A DNA stretch of 64,000 nt from Isoetes taiwanensis (Eukaryota > Streptophyta > Lycopodiopsida > Isoetales > Isoetaceae), in the NCBI GenBank assembly GCA_021234155.1, contig JAJEKV010000004.1, forward strand, positions 18,289,310-18,353,309. Direction: 5' to 3'. Shown one piece after another: positions 1 through 11,096 of this stretch. Made by a program: the position numbers and the translations under genes. Numbering within the stretch: the stretch's first letter is position 1; each line of letters starts with the position of its first letter. The notes beneath the pieces are model-generated. The model ran no database searches. It had not been told where the DNA came from and saw nothing but the letters and a program-made list of their open reading frames with translations.

Positions 1-1097
1 AAGTTAAGGTGTGAATTTATCTTAAGGTGTGTGATTATATGTTAACGTGTAGTGACTTTTATCAAGTTACTAAAAATTTGAAATATGAAATTTGTCCGAA
101 AATCAAGACATAATCCCAATTTAATTGAATGATGGTTACTCTGCTAGTGGTCCACTGTTGGAGAAATTCTTCCTATAATGCCCTATTAAAGATGGATGGA
201 CCCTGTGGTGGGTCGCCCACTTGAGCAGCTCTGTCGCCTTGCCATTGGCGAAAAGCTGCAGGCCTTGAGTGACATCTGCCTCTTTGATTTCCAAAGCTGG
301 GCCCCTTTGGGGAGGTACCTCTAGCCAGACCCTGGGAGGATCATAGAGCTGATGCAAGTATTGCACCCACAATGAGACCCCAGCATGAGTGAATATGAGT
401 GAAAAAAATCTAACAATGACCTTAGCCATATAACTAGCTCAAAACATATAACTAGGCCCACAACCCACAAAGTTCTCGAACCCAAAACCACATCCAAAGC
501 CCGTCAAGTCAGAATTGACCAGACCAAAGCTGCACCTTGGCCCGCAATCCTCAGATATCGACTCCCAACCCCCACCCCAACAAGAAGGGGTAGAAGTGAA
601 AAGAATTGACCAGACCAAAGCTGCACCTTGGCCCGCAATCCTCAAATATCGACTCCCAATCCCCACCCCAACAAGAAGGGGTAGAAGTGAAAACTGCAAT
701 TGCAACCACCTCGGAACTGCCGAAAATTGGCTACCACCTCAGTGTCAAGAAAGAGGATTGCGCCGAACTGCAAAACACAATCACACAGATGATTAACGTG
801 AAAAGGTTAGGAGCCCTATGGCCAAGCATGCATCATGCTCGAAAAGCAAGCAGAGCACAAGAATCTGACGAGAAAAATAGCAGAATAGAGAAATTATAAA
901 GAATCCTCAGAAGCGTATTATAGACACATATAGATATGGATTTTGTATATCAGATCCTATTGTAGCTAATCCGAAATTGCTAGTTTTGATCTGCTTGGTC
1001 TAATCAATTGAGGCTAAGTGGCAGCCAATTCTCCATTTAAGGGATTATATTAATTAAATTATTTAGTTAGCAAATTTAACTAGCAAGTCTATACCTA
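1..1097. other. AT-rich intergenic DNA with a 91-bp tandem duplication
   Basis: No gene is supported here. The short open frames on both strands have no recognisable domain and are not preserved between copies. The only clear structure is a tandem repeat of two 91-bp units at 512-694 (pyrimidine/C-rich, beginning GAATTGACCAGACC), also present as two units at about 29938-30117. In copy 2 the same sites read GGCCGGACC, an example of the CAG-site discrepancies found throughout. Confidence 0.6.
512..694. repeat. 91-bp tandem repeat, two units
   Basis: Units start at 512 and 603 and are nearly identical; each ends in AGAAGGGGTAGAAGTGAAAA. The repeat causes overlapping spurious open frames on + and -. 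It is also present in copy 2. Confidence 0.9.
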
Positions 1098-1470
1098 GCG
1101 CGACGGGCCTAGAGCCACCCCGAGCGGTTCGGCGCGGGCAAGGGCGCATTGCTGGCGTGGAAACCACCCCAGTGCGCCATCCAGGACCTGCGCTGACGTG
1201 TCAGTCCCCTGTTATCAGCCAAGTACTTCCGTTATCAGCCGAAGCGTGTGCGACAGGCCTAGAGTCGCCCCGGGCGGTGCGGCGCGGCCGATGGCGCATT
1301 GCTGACGTGGAAACCATCTCGGTGCGCCGTCCAGGACCAGACACTGACGTGTATGTCCCCCGTTATCAGGCAAAGCCCCGTTATCAGCCAAGGTGAGTGC
1401 GACTGTCTTAGAGCGGGCCGGCCGGTCGGGCACGAGCAAGAGCGCATTGCTGACGTGGAAAACATCTCGG
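1098..1470. repeat. GC-rich ~150-bp tandem repeat, ~2.5 units
   Basis: Three imperfect units start near 1098, 1248 and 1397 with the core GCGACGGGCCTAGAG. Each carries GCGCATTGCTGACGTGGAAA, and the first two also contain pairs of CGTTATCAGC-type motifs. The block is GC-rich inside AT-rich surroundings. It recurs at about 30515-30880 with many CAG/CTG-site changes. The long open frames over it on both strands follow from GC richness and repetition, so I do not call a gene. Confidence 0.8.
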
Positions 1471-1759
1471 ATTAATAGCTTTTTCCTCAATTGATATATC
1501 TTCAAAGGTTTGTTTGATAAGTCCTATCTTCAAGCTTGATAAGTCCTATTTGTTTGTGCGTAACTTTAAAAATATCAGTTTTCGTCTCCCTAGAAATGGA
1601 AGAACTTTAGTCTTCATCTTCCTAGAAACTCAGAGAGGACAAGAAGCAACCTTGATTAAAATTGGATGAAAATCTATCTATTTGGAACAACACTCAAGCA
1701 CATGGAGTTATGTCATCACAAAGCTTGAGAAGAAGAGGTTCATCTCCAATGACAGTTCA

Positions 1760-1799
1760 TTACCTCAGATAAATGGGCAAGCCCGGTTATCTGAGGTAA
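1760..1799. repeat. Perfect 13-bp inverted repeat (hairpin)
   Basis: TTACCTCAGATAA at 1760-1772 and its exact reverse complement TTATCTGAGGTAA at 1787-1799 flank a 14-base loop. The octamer ATGGGCAA occurs in the loop and again directly after the right arm. In copy 2 the 1.96 kb insertion begins exactly at the right-hand edge of this hairpin. Confidence 0.85.
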
Positions 1800-4280
1800 T
1801 GGGCAATCAAAAGGTAAGGGAGGTGAAAGCCTTTGTAGTAGGCCCAGGTTCGAACATCCACAACTCGATTATTACATAGCTGGCCTGAATTATCAGCATC
1901 CATGAGTAGATTATTAAGCTCCAATCCAAAGCTCCAATCCAAATACGGTTATCAACTTCTGGAGCAGCTACTGAATCAAAAAATAGGCGCATAACTGTGG
2001 TTATCAGATTTCCTCTTGAGATTTGTGCTTGTTCTGCCTTGTCATAGAGCTTGAATCAATTGCCCGGATTGCTTGGATAAAAAAGTCTCGTGGTTAAAGT
2101 GCAATAACTATATTTATTACAACAATTATTCAAAAATGTATTAGCAAGCAAATGATTTAAAAGAATTGTGGTCATCGCAAAACACACCCCACATTGGTTC
2201 AAATGAAGAAATTCAATTTGTATTTAAAACCGCTTCCACTTCTAAAAGCTTTGATAATTTGATTAGTATCCCACAAATAAATCCCCTAATGCGCTTATTT
2301 GATGTAGAGTATTAGTGTATTGAGGATAATATACTGGACTTCATAGGTCTAGAACTTTATTTGATCAATGGAGAGCCATGATAAAACAATCGTGATGCGA
2401 TGATTGTTGCATTCCACATCGATTAAACCATATATGTCAAGACCTAAGGCATGTCATTAAAGCATTGCACCTTGGTGCAAATTTAGAAACTTCAAAGGGT
2501 CTAGATTGCGTAATCTCACTTTTGTATGGCCACTACTTAATACTATTTTTTCTTCTTGGGAGTTACGACATATTCCAGCCTTCTTTCAATATCCACATAC
2601 CATTGATCCAATACTCGCCAACATAAAAATTTAAAAAAAACAAATGCCAGATCAAACTCTCATTTCCTACCATGAAATAAAACACACTATTAACTATACT
2701 TTTTCCAAGTGCCCTCCCTCCCCCGGGTTCTCCCCTCCCTTCTGAAATGGAAGAAAAAAGAGAAAATTACATTTATAATGCCCATTGAAGACAACGCCGA
2801 CATTCCTATGTCGGTCATGCCCTATTCACCTAGTAATGCATGTGTTCATAACCACAAACCCAAGATCATATTAGGGATTCTTAAGTCAATCATGAACTCT
2901 ATAACCAAAAAACTATGTGATTTTATTTACTCTTTCTTCTCACTTTCTCAAATGCCAAAGAAATGTTTCTCTTGCAAACCATTTTACTTCTTGTGGATGT
3001 TAAACAATTACAGTGGCAACATATGACACTTTATGGATGCCACTTGCACTAGGGGAAGGCCACCAATAGTGGACCATGAGCCAATTGTGGGATGCATGCA
3101 AAAATGGACCAAATTTACCAATAATGGATCAACACATAAATTATTATATCAATCTCAACCCTGGATGAAATGGATAAAAATATATATTCAATATTAACCA
3201 TCCAATCTTGTTCTACAATAGGGGTTTTTCATGATTCTTTTTATTTTTAATGTAAGCAAATTTCATAGGCCATATCATGGTCAATCTTTATCGAATTATT
3301 TTCCATAAAAGTCTATGTGATACCTTACACCAAAATTATTTTAGACATATAATTTAAATAAATTAACAAAAAATTATTTGCAACCTTTTCCTTGCCCCTT
3401 ATTATTAGCTGGTTCTTTATTGGTTCACCCATGCTAGTGGGCTCAAAGTTCAAAACATATGCTATCTGGTTAGTGGGCTCAAAGTTCAAAACATATGCTA
3501 TCTGGTTCTTAACAGGCTGTTTAGTTTCATTTTAGGAATGTATCTCAAACATTGATTCAAGCATGAACATTGCATGTATTGGTTATAACAACTTGGCCTG
3601 GAATTGTTATCATCATAACAATCTTGTTGGAAAGTGTCCAAGAATCTCGTGCCGGCCTGTGAAGGCTGATAAGAGCCTTTACATGGACCGTTATGGGCCA
3701 GGGGATGGCTTTGTTTGTACCAGTAATAAGAGTGATAAGAGTGTCTGTAGCAATAATAAGAATGATGCCAAATTGTACAAATATGCATACCATAATAGAT
3801 TTACAAGTCAGATAAGTGTCCGGGGACATAGCTGATCCTGCATATCCATGACCTTCTAAAGGTATGATCCCATCATTCGTACTGAAGCTGTGCTCAGTAT
3901 CACATGTAGCGGCTGACCAAGCCTGACCAACTCAACATAGCCTGCCCGAATTTGATCATACGTTGGACAATTCTAGAAGGTATGACATTCATCCTCAACA
4001 TCTCCCATTTAGCAACATCGACAAAGCCTATCATGTCGTGGCTCTCCAATCCATTTGCCCGTCTTCAATCGTGAGCTCTGGTGCACACACTCACCCCGCT
4101 TTTGGTCCACCGTGGAAAACATCGCTTTGGTAGGTCTACATGTCCTGCTTTCAAAGAATCCTACATGTGGATTTGTGGAGGTATGGTTTTGTTCAATAAT
4201 GGTGTCTTTTTTCAAAGGACTAAAACATCCACCGTTGTTTTGTTGTTTCCTCTATTTTGACACGCCATTTTATAATACAA
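1800..4280. other. AT-rich intergenic DNA, almost identical between copies
   Basis: This stretch matches 33167-35620. Its middle part (about 2640-4050) is nearly base-for-base identical to copy 2, unlike the flanks. A 105-codon open frame on + (2709-3026, repeated at 34078-34395) starts in a CCCTCCC run, has no recognisable domain and has AT-driven composition; I do not call it a gene. A 90-codon frame at 3563-3835 spans runs of ATAAGAGTGATAAGAGTG and is likewise unsupported. GGTTCGAA near 1849 resembles a tRNA B box, but no cloverleaf can be folded around it. Confidence 0.5.
3435..3506. repeat. Exact 36-bp tandem duplication specific to copy 1
   Basis: Two exact 36-bp units (3435-3470 and 3471-3506, starting TAGTGGGCTCAAAGTTC). 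Copy 2 has a single unit at 34804-34839, so this is a length difference between the two copies. Confidence 0.92.
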
Positions 4281-4800
4281 TCCAATCGTAGGAAAGAATA
4301 CTTGAATTTCTACATGTCTAATAATTCTGTTGTCACATGTCTTTATAGATGTAGGAAAGAATATTTGATTCTCTACATGTCCTATGCTTCCATTCACATG
4401 TCTTTATAGTAGTAGGACGTAGTAATTTTATTTACTAAAGCATTGTAGGAAAGAATACATGAATTACAACATGTGTAATACTTCTATTGTCACATGTCTT
4501 TATAGAAGTAGGAAAGAATACTTGATTCTCTACATGTCGTATGCTTCCATGTCACATGTCTTTATTGTAGTAGGACGTAGTAATTTTATTTGCTAAGGCA
4601 TTGTAGGAAAGAATACATGAATTACTTACATGTGTAATACTTCTATTGTCACATGTCTTTATAGAAGTAGGAAAGAATACTTGATTGTCTACATGTCGAT
4701 CCTTCCATATCACCTGCCCTTTATAGTGGTAGGGAGTAGTACTTGATTTGCTACATGTGATGCACGCACCATCACATGTCCTTATACTAGTATTCCATGT
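4281..4800. repeat. ~75/159-bp tandem repeats with ACATGTCTTTATAG
   Basis: Repeated blocks of GTAGGAAAGAATAC, CTACATGT and ACATGTCTTTATAG. A higher-order unit of ~159 bp occurs twice (around 4441 and 4600) in copy 1 and once in copy 2 (35615-35985). AT-rich and non-coding. Confidence 0.85.
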
Positions 4801-4839
4801 AAGACAAGTTACTTCAACTACTTCAATTACTTAACGCCT

Positions 4840-5370
4840 ATTTTTGCATAACAAAACCATCAAGAATTTGATTTGTATTCCTTGAGGGGGTGCAGGACCG
4901 CTGCAACAAATCCCTAAGCATTAATGTCATAGGACCACGCAAAATCCTAACAATATCCTAACATTTTGGATATTGTTAGAAGGAAGGAAGTTATTGTTAG
5001 AGAAAGACCATTAAACCACGCCTACATTTTTGCATAACAAACCATTAAGAATTGTGAGATGTATTTCTTCATGGAGGAAAGGACCATTGCAACAAATCCC
5101 CAAGCATTAAAATGGCAAGACCATGCAATATCCTAATATTATTCCCCCATTTTGGATATCGTTAGTGGAACACCATTAAACCATTCCTACATCTTGGTAT
5201 AATTTAGACCATTAAGAATTTGAGATGTAATTGTCTATGAGGAATATATAGGACCATTGCAAGAAATCCCCAAGCATTATAAAATGGCAAGACTCACGCT
5301 AATATCCTAACATTATCCCCCATTTTGATATCATTAGTGGAACACCATTAAACCATGCCTATATCTAGTT
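4840..5370. repeat. ~175-bp degenerate tandem repeat, three units
   Basis: Three diverged units start near 4846, 5028 and 5195. Each runs from TTTTTGCATAAC or similar, through CCATTAAGAATT..GATGTAT and CAACAAATCCC(C/T)AAGCATTA, to ATATCCTAAC and TTTTGGATAT. The same array lies at 36010-36545. Non-coding. Confidence 0.8.
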
Positions 5371-7143
5371 GGTACTAAGGTTCGCTATAGACGATCCAAT
5401 AGTTATCCACGTCATCCAATGGTTTTAATTGTATCTAATTTATCTTATCCAATGGTTCTTTCTAACGATTTGCACTAAGAATCCAATGGTTATTTGAAAA
5501 CAAGATAACTTATTGCACTTAGACGATTTGCACTAAGAATCCAATGGTTCTTTGAAATGCAACAAAATTCACGACAGAGATAGCCGAGGCAACTAAATTC
5601 GTGAGACGTAATCCTAGCACTATGCTCTCACTTACCTCAACGTAAGCCCAAAGAAGGCCGCCCATGCCGATTTTTCCTCCTCGCCTAACGTGGTCGCCGA
5701 AAACCGCCACCGGTTCTCGCTCCCCGACTCCAACCCATGGTCTCCTTTGCTAGCTGCTCCGACCTCGTGGAAAACAACAAAAAACCCATCGTGATATCCA
5801 AACCCCGACGCCACCGGCCGACAAAATACGGTGTGAAATACTTAATACATGCTATAAACCTTGGGAAACCTTATGTAACACCTCCCATTGCACTTATAAT
5901 GATTTGCACTAAGAAATAGAGATGTAATTGTTGGAGCCATAAGCAAAATACCACAGCCTAACACCTTAAACCTAAACACAAACTCCTGAAAATTTTGCTC
6001 GTGGAAAACCTTGCTTCCGAAGTCCACCTAAGGTATCGAGCTCCTCCTCCGCATGGTAATCCTCTAAACTAGTGGCTAGACGCTATAGTTTGGCAGCTCC
6101 CTAATTCCAAACGATTGCATCGTAATATCTTTGTCATACTTTCGCAGATAGGAATCCTTTAAATCGCTGACTAAGCTTCCTAAGGAGTATGAATGCAATA
6201 GAATTGACAGTGGTAGGTTTTTGCAAAAGCAAACTGGAATTGGGTGGAAAGATTATCTCTTAAGGGCCTTTATTCTTGTTTAAATGGCAAACTTGTCGGA
6301 GTTCTCACTGTAAGTGCTTTCGCACCTTTTTTACTGTGTTATAATCTCCATAGAAAACTTTGTATCAAAGACATGATCAGATGAAGAATCATAATTTCTT
6401 AGACAACTTATGCAACAAGCAAACAATTGTTAAGACTCCTAAGAGAACCTCCACATCCGCATGAATGTTTGGTGCTTATGACAAACAGATTGCTGCACCA
6501 TATCAGGTTCTAATGCATGAATGCTAAGGAAGGAGGACCCTAAGTGAAGTTATGCCCTTTAGAACTTGATAGGAAGTAAAGAATTATAGATGCCACTGTG
6601 GGTTCCATCGTGGATCAAAAGGGACTACTTCCTTTGTCTGGTTCGCCCTTCAACCTCTTGTATTGCAACCTCTTGTATTTTCCTCAGAATTACATAGTTT
6701 ACAACTTTGGTTGTTTTACTTGTTAAAACCGCCATTGAAACCAATACATGATTCAAATTAAATTCTAGTAAGAAATACATGTAACCGATTGTTTCTCTTC
6801 CTATCTCGTGCACCTCATCTCCCAAGGAGCATACCGTCGATTTGGTAATGTAGGCAAGTTGTTTAAAGCACGATGCATTTTTACTTGTATTGAAGACCTT
6901 GCACTTGTCAATCTTGTGTATTGAACCGCAATTCAAAGAAGCTAGAAGTGTCACAGAGTGAGTATGCTCAAAGCTGAGCCTCCTAGCTACCAGATGACTA
7001 AGAGTAACAGAGGTTTAGGGTTTGAAGAAGCCACAATCCACAAGCAAGAGGCAATTTGAAGCTCTCGCCGTAATGTGAAGCCAAGAATCCACCGGTGTCT
7101 TGATTCCGCATCAACATGGTGGGATCAACGATAGAGAGTCCAA
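5371..7143. other. Region upstream of gene A
   Basis: It opens with a short direct repeat (ACGATTTGCACTAAGAATCC at about 5464 and 5522). The 5560-5830 stretch is C-rich and shows dense CAG-site differences from copy 2 (36740-37010). A 109-codon open frame on - at 6625-6954 is not conserved in copy 2, where the same DNA is open in other frames, so I reject it as a gene. The gene A promoter and 5' UTR probably lie in the last few hundred bases, but I see no convincing TATA box. Confidence 0.4.
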
Positions 7144-10100
7144 ATGGGCATCATTCGTGGCAAGCCTTCGCAGAAATCCAAGACCGTTGTGGAGGGATTG
7201 CATTTGCCAATGCCAAAGGTGTATTCTTGCCAATCCCCATGGCTTGTCTTTTAGGCGCAGATTATTCATGATTTGCGCATAAGTAATGCAAATCTTGGCT
7301 TCATGTTGGGGCTGAAGTGAACATGATTGAGGATCGCGATGTGGCAATGCCTCGCACGTAAGAGGGACATGTTGGTTGCAGCGTGTGGCCGCCGAGGAAA
7401 CAGAGAGCAGGGGAGTGGTCGCGCATTACGTATATTATTTGTGAGCCGAGGGCTTTGTTGCTCCGTAAGAGCCTACGTCGAAGGTGATCGCCATCTCGTT
7501 TTTTTTGCCGTGGAAGATCGGGCTTGGACAAAGCGATGGAGACGAGGAGGGGATGATGATGCTACCGGGTTTTCGAAACCAACCATACTACGATGCAACC
7601 GTAGATGACCATATTTCCCCGGCTATAATGAAGCTAGAGAATGTCCTCGAGATGCACTCGTGATCGAAAGTTTGAGAGACTACATTCTTAGAGTTCTATT
7701 CTCGCGATGCTTAAACAATCTAGTCTAGCTTCCCCGATCTCCCGTAAGGGCAACCGGGACGGCTTTATCAATGGCCATAAAGTCCCTTCTAGTTCGAGGA
7801 GCATGAAGCGCCTTCTAAAGCACTGGCCTCACACCAATTCAGCTATGCAATTTGCTACCACAAAGCTGGCTTTCAAGGATCAAGAACCATGTATTCGGGC
7901 CACAGAAGTTGATGATGAGAGCATTGTTACCGCCCAATTGCCGTGTTCCGCCCAACCCGCAGTGGTAAAGACACGGAAGGAAAGTGTACAATTTGTCGCG
8001 GATTCCTTTGGCTAACCGTGTTAGATGATGTGTTCGCGTCGCCGATTTGTTGGAATTCACTTCACAAACCGGAGGTTGCGGGATGACGGGCTTGGCAAAT
8101 CGGGCTTGACTCGCACTGCAGGTACGACATTTGTGTGGAAGCACCATGACAAAAGCGCTTTGGAGAAGTTATAGTTGATTAAGTTGCATTGTTTTGGCAG
8201 CTCATGAAACATTTTTGTCAATGAAAAATTTGGAGGCAAATGACAAGATCTATGGAATCCAAAAGCATTGTTAGAGCTTCCAAAGAATGTGCCCCAAGTG
8301 TGAGATCGGGCATAGATGTTGGCCCGATGTTCACCCCGCAGCCTTGGACAAGAAGGAGCATGGGACCGCTTTGCGCTTGAATGTGCAAATTGCTCCAATG
8401 AATTCGATATGAGCCCGTGATACATTTGCAGGTGACCCCGCCATTGGGCAGCCGATGTTGCATGTGGATGGCTTCCAAGTCAAGGCCAACAAAAGTGCAT
8501 TCGGGTTGAAGCGCATTCTCTAGTCGCCCTAAATGGAGATCCGATGTCGCCCGAAGTCGAGGTTTTGTTCTCCGCCATGTACATCCCGAAGCAGATAGTC
8601 GAGGGTGGGGGGGATGTGTTTGACGAAGTTCGAGGACATCATCGCGGAGAATGATTGACCGGTTGTTCTCGCCACGGTGTGGAATTGGACTATGCTATCG
8701 ACATCCCCACTTTCAAGGTTTGAAATTTAATAGGCATTTCATCCACGTGACTTCTTTCTTTGGTTTCATGGGAGACCACATTGCTCATTGCTAATCGCCA
8801 AAACTTCGCAAGGTCCTTGCTTACTCTATTAAAGCCGCTGACTTATCGATTGTTGCTTACCGCTGACTTCCTTTGAGTGCAGCTAGCCTAAGCCCGGCGC
8901 CATTGCTTACACTTGATATCATTTGCAGGTGGCCTAAACCCATGCCAAGCATCGCCATGTTCAGACGGATGGTGGCATTTTCAAGGAGCCTGCACAAGAA
9001 GTCAAGATTCCCGATGAGCCAAAGACAATGGAGTTCATTCTGAGTCCATTGACATTGTGTACAAAAGCAAAAGAAAGCAACATTCGTGGAGCATGGCGGA
9101 AGGGGAAGTCCACACTCATACGACTTCATCATTCGCGAAGGTCACGATCTTACCGCCAAGATCACCCCATTGATACGATGCACACAGCTGTTCTTGGTAA
9201 AACGCTAACCCCGCTCAAACCCCCGGAATGTCTTAGTATTGAATGTGGTCTAGTTTAACATTTTGATTATTTTTGTAGCAAGAGTTGTGGTAACCGCCCC
9301 GACTCAGATAATTGAATTGGGACTGTTCCTTCATGTGTGTGGCCAAAGACACCAACGAGGACACCTTCAAAGTTGCTAGAGGTGAGAGACGGTGACACTT
9401 CAAGACGCAAGGAAGTTGAGAGGCGATTAGCCGAGGTTAAACATAACCAACCCCGTGCATTTATTTAATAGAAGATTTCCAAAGCATCCTTTTACGCCAG
9501 GGGTATTGGAAAGCGCATTTAACATCAAGCTTTTGCCAGCTTTTATGTGAATATGTTTTTCGTGGTCCGATCCTGAGGAAAGAATGCTCTTTCATCAACC
9601 GGCCGGGCTGATTGTTGTCGCCTCATTTGCACCGGGCCAAGGAATGGTGGTTGGTCCCAAGTAGCCCTTGAAAGTCTTGCTAACCCGCAAGTCTCCCGGG
9701 CGGATCATGAGCTAAGCCTTCTTCGAGAGAGAATAGCAAAATCATCCATCATATGTTCGGTCGAGGCACATGATTGAGGACATTCGCAACTACTTGGGTC
9801 GGATGGGACATGGTGTTACAGTGTATGCAAATGCCTTTGAATTATTTTACATTTAGGGTTTGCTTAGTAAACTTCCTCCGCCACTTACTAAGCAGGATGG
9901 AGAGGCGCTCAAGGTTAACAAGATATGCACCAACCCCCGCACATGGAGCTCACTTTTGCAAAATTTTGTAACAAACTTTTTTTCTCGGAGATTATGTGTG
10001 CTCGAATCCAAGACAGGAATGGTGATCTACACCCACAAAGGTGGGAGAATTTGCTGCGGTCATCACTTGAAGGGGACTTGCAGTCAGGTACAAGTAACCT

Positions 10101-11096
10101 TGTGATTCCCCTTGCAAGTGACCTTGTGATTCCCCTTGCAAAACATACATTTATAAGCTCACCGCCCTTTACCGCTTGTATGAATTGGGTCTTTTGTACA
10201 TGAATTGTCCTCGCCGAATAACCGTTATAATGTGACATCCCTACGCAAGTGTGGGTACATTGCCACCGTAAAATGAGAGGGACGACATTTTTGGGTTCTC
10301 AGAGGTGTTCCAGAGGAGAGGCTTAGAGATTATTGCAGAGACTCCAATCTTGAGCGGGAGAAGCCAGACCAGAGATGCCTCGCGAATGGAGCTATTGGCT
10401 GCCCGCAATTATGACCTGGAATTGACATCCAACGAAGTGAGACTGTTCAAGCATTGTTTCTTCCGTGGAACTCTCTTCCGGGTTGGCGATCAGGTCGCTG
10501 TTGCTTCAGACACGGATGTTCATGATTGGTATTGTCGACCGATTAACATCATCATATTCAAAGACAACCACCGGATCAGCGTTGTGTTTCATGTGTCTTT
10601 ACCACAAGGTATGTCCCGCTGAAGGAAATCGCGATCGAGAAAGATAGCACCGGAAAGTGGTGTTGCAAGGAAGTGTTGAATGACATCGGAGTGCATCGTA
10701 ATCGCCAACCACCGCTTAGAGAGGTTTGCATTTTAGCGGTCACGTAGATGGCACAAAGGTGGTTCTAGAGACCGTGACACTTGAAGTTCCTTCGAGATTA
10801 CTTTCACTGTGTGGCCCGCATACCTCCACACTACCCATGCCGTGGGGACATAGTAAGATTGCGCCACCCCGTGGTGACTAACTTTGATGGGACAGTCGAC
10901 ACGGCCGACTACGCAGGCTGCATATCTTAATGACATGGATGAAGAGCCATGCTCATGGTTGGTTGCGCCACTATGAAGAAAGACTCGAATGTACCATTTG
11001 GCACAATCACCACAGAAGTCCCCCCGCCAGTGAGTCATTGGAAGGGTAAGCACACGCTATATATTCCTACCGATGACATAAACTAGAAAAGCCTAG
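7144..11096 (+). CDS. Gene A, copy 1: unrecognised multi-exon protein gene
   Basis: I do not recognise this protein family. The coding strand is clear from coherent segments shared with copy 2: a start reading MGIIRGKPSQKSKTVVEG at 7144, then a Cys/His-containing part, RYAICYHKAGFQ-type sequence near 7.85 kb, and NVQIAPMN near 8.38 kb. A likely intron (8718-8928, GT..TTGCAG) follows AIDIP-type sequence; exon 2 contains YDFIIREGHDLTAKITP and ends at 9196 before GTAAAA. The next exon starts at 9279 after TTTTTGTAG. Near 10.4-10.7 kb lie FKHCFFRGTLFRVGDQVAV and KDSTGKWCCKEVLNDIG. The end reads TLYIPTDDIN followed by TAG at 11094. No signal peptide, transmembrane segment or catalytic motif is evident. 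Frames are interrupted many times, usually at sites where copy 2 has CAG or CTG, so most breaks look like sequence error rather than decay. The exon list is incomplete. Confidence 0.5.

Noticed and set aside
1807-1870. GGTTCGAA near 1849 as part of a tRNA or SINE
   Set aside because: No A box at the right distance and no cloverleaf; only the B-box-like word is present.
2709-3026. 105-codon open frame, identical in both copies (34078-34395)
   Set aside because: Its conservation equals that of the whole surrounding non-coding island, and it has no domain, promoter or splice context.
6625-6954. 109-codon open frame on the minus strand
   Set aside because: Not open in the equivalent DNA of copy 2 (about 37790-38130); AT-driven composition.
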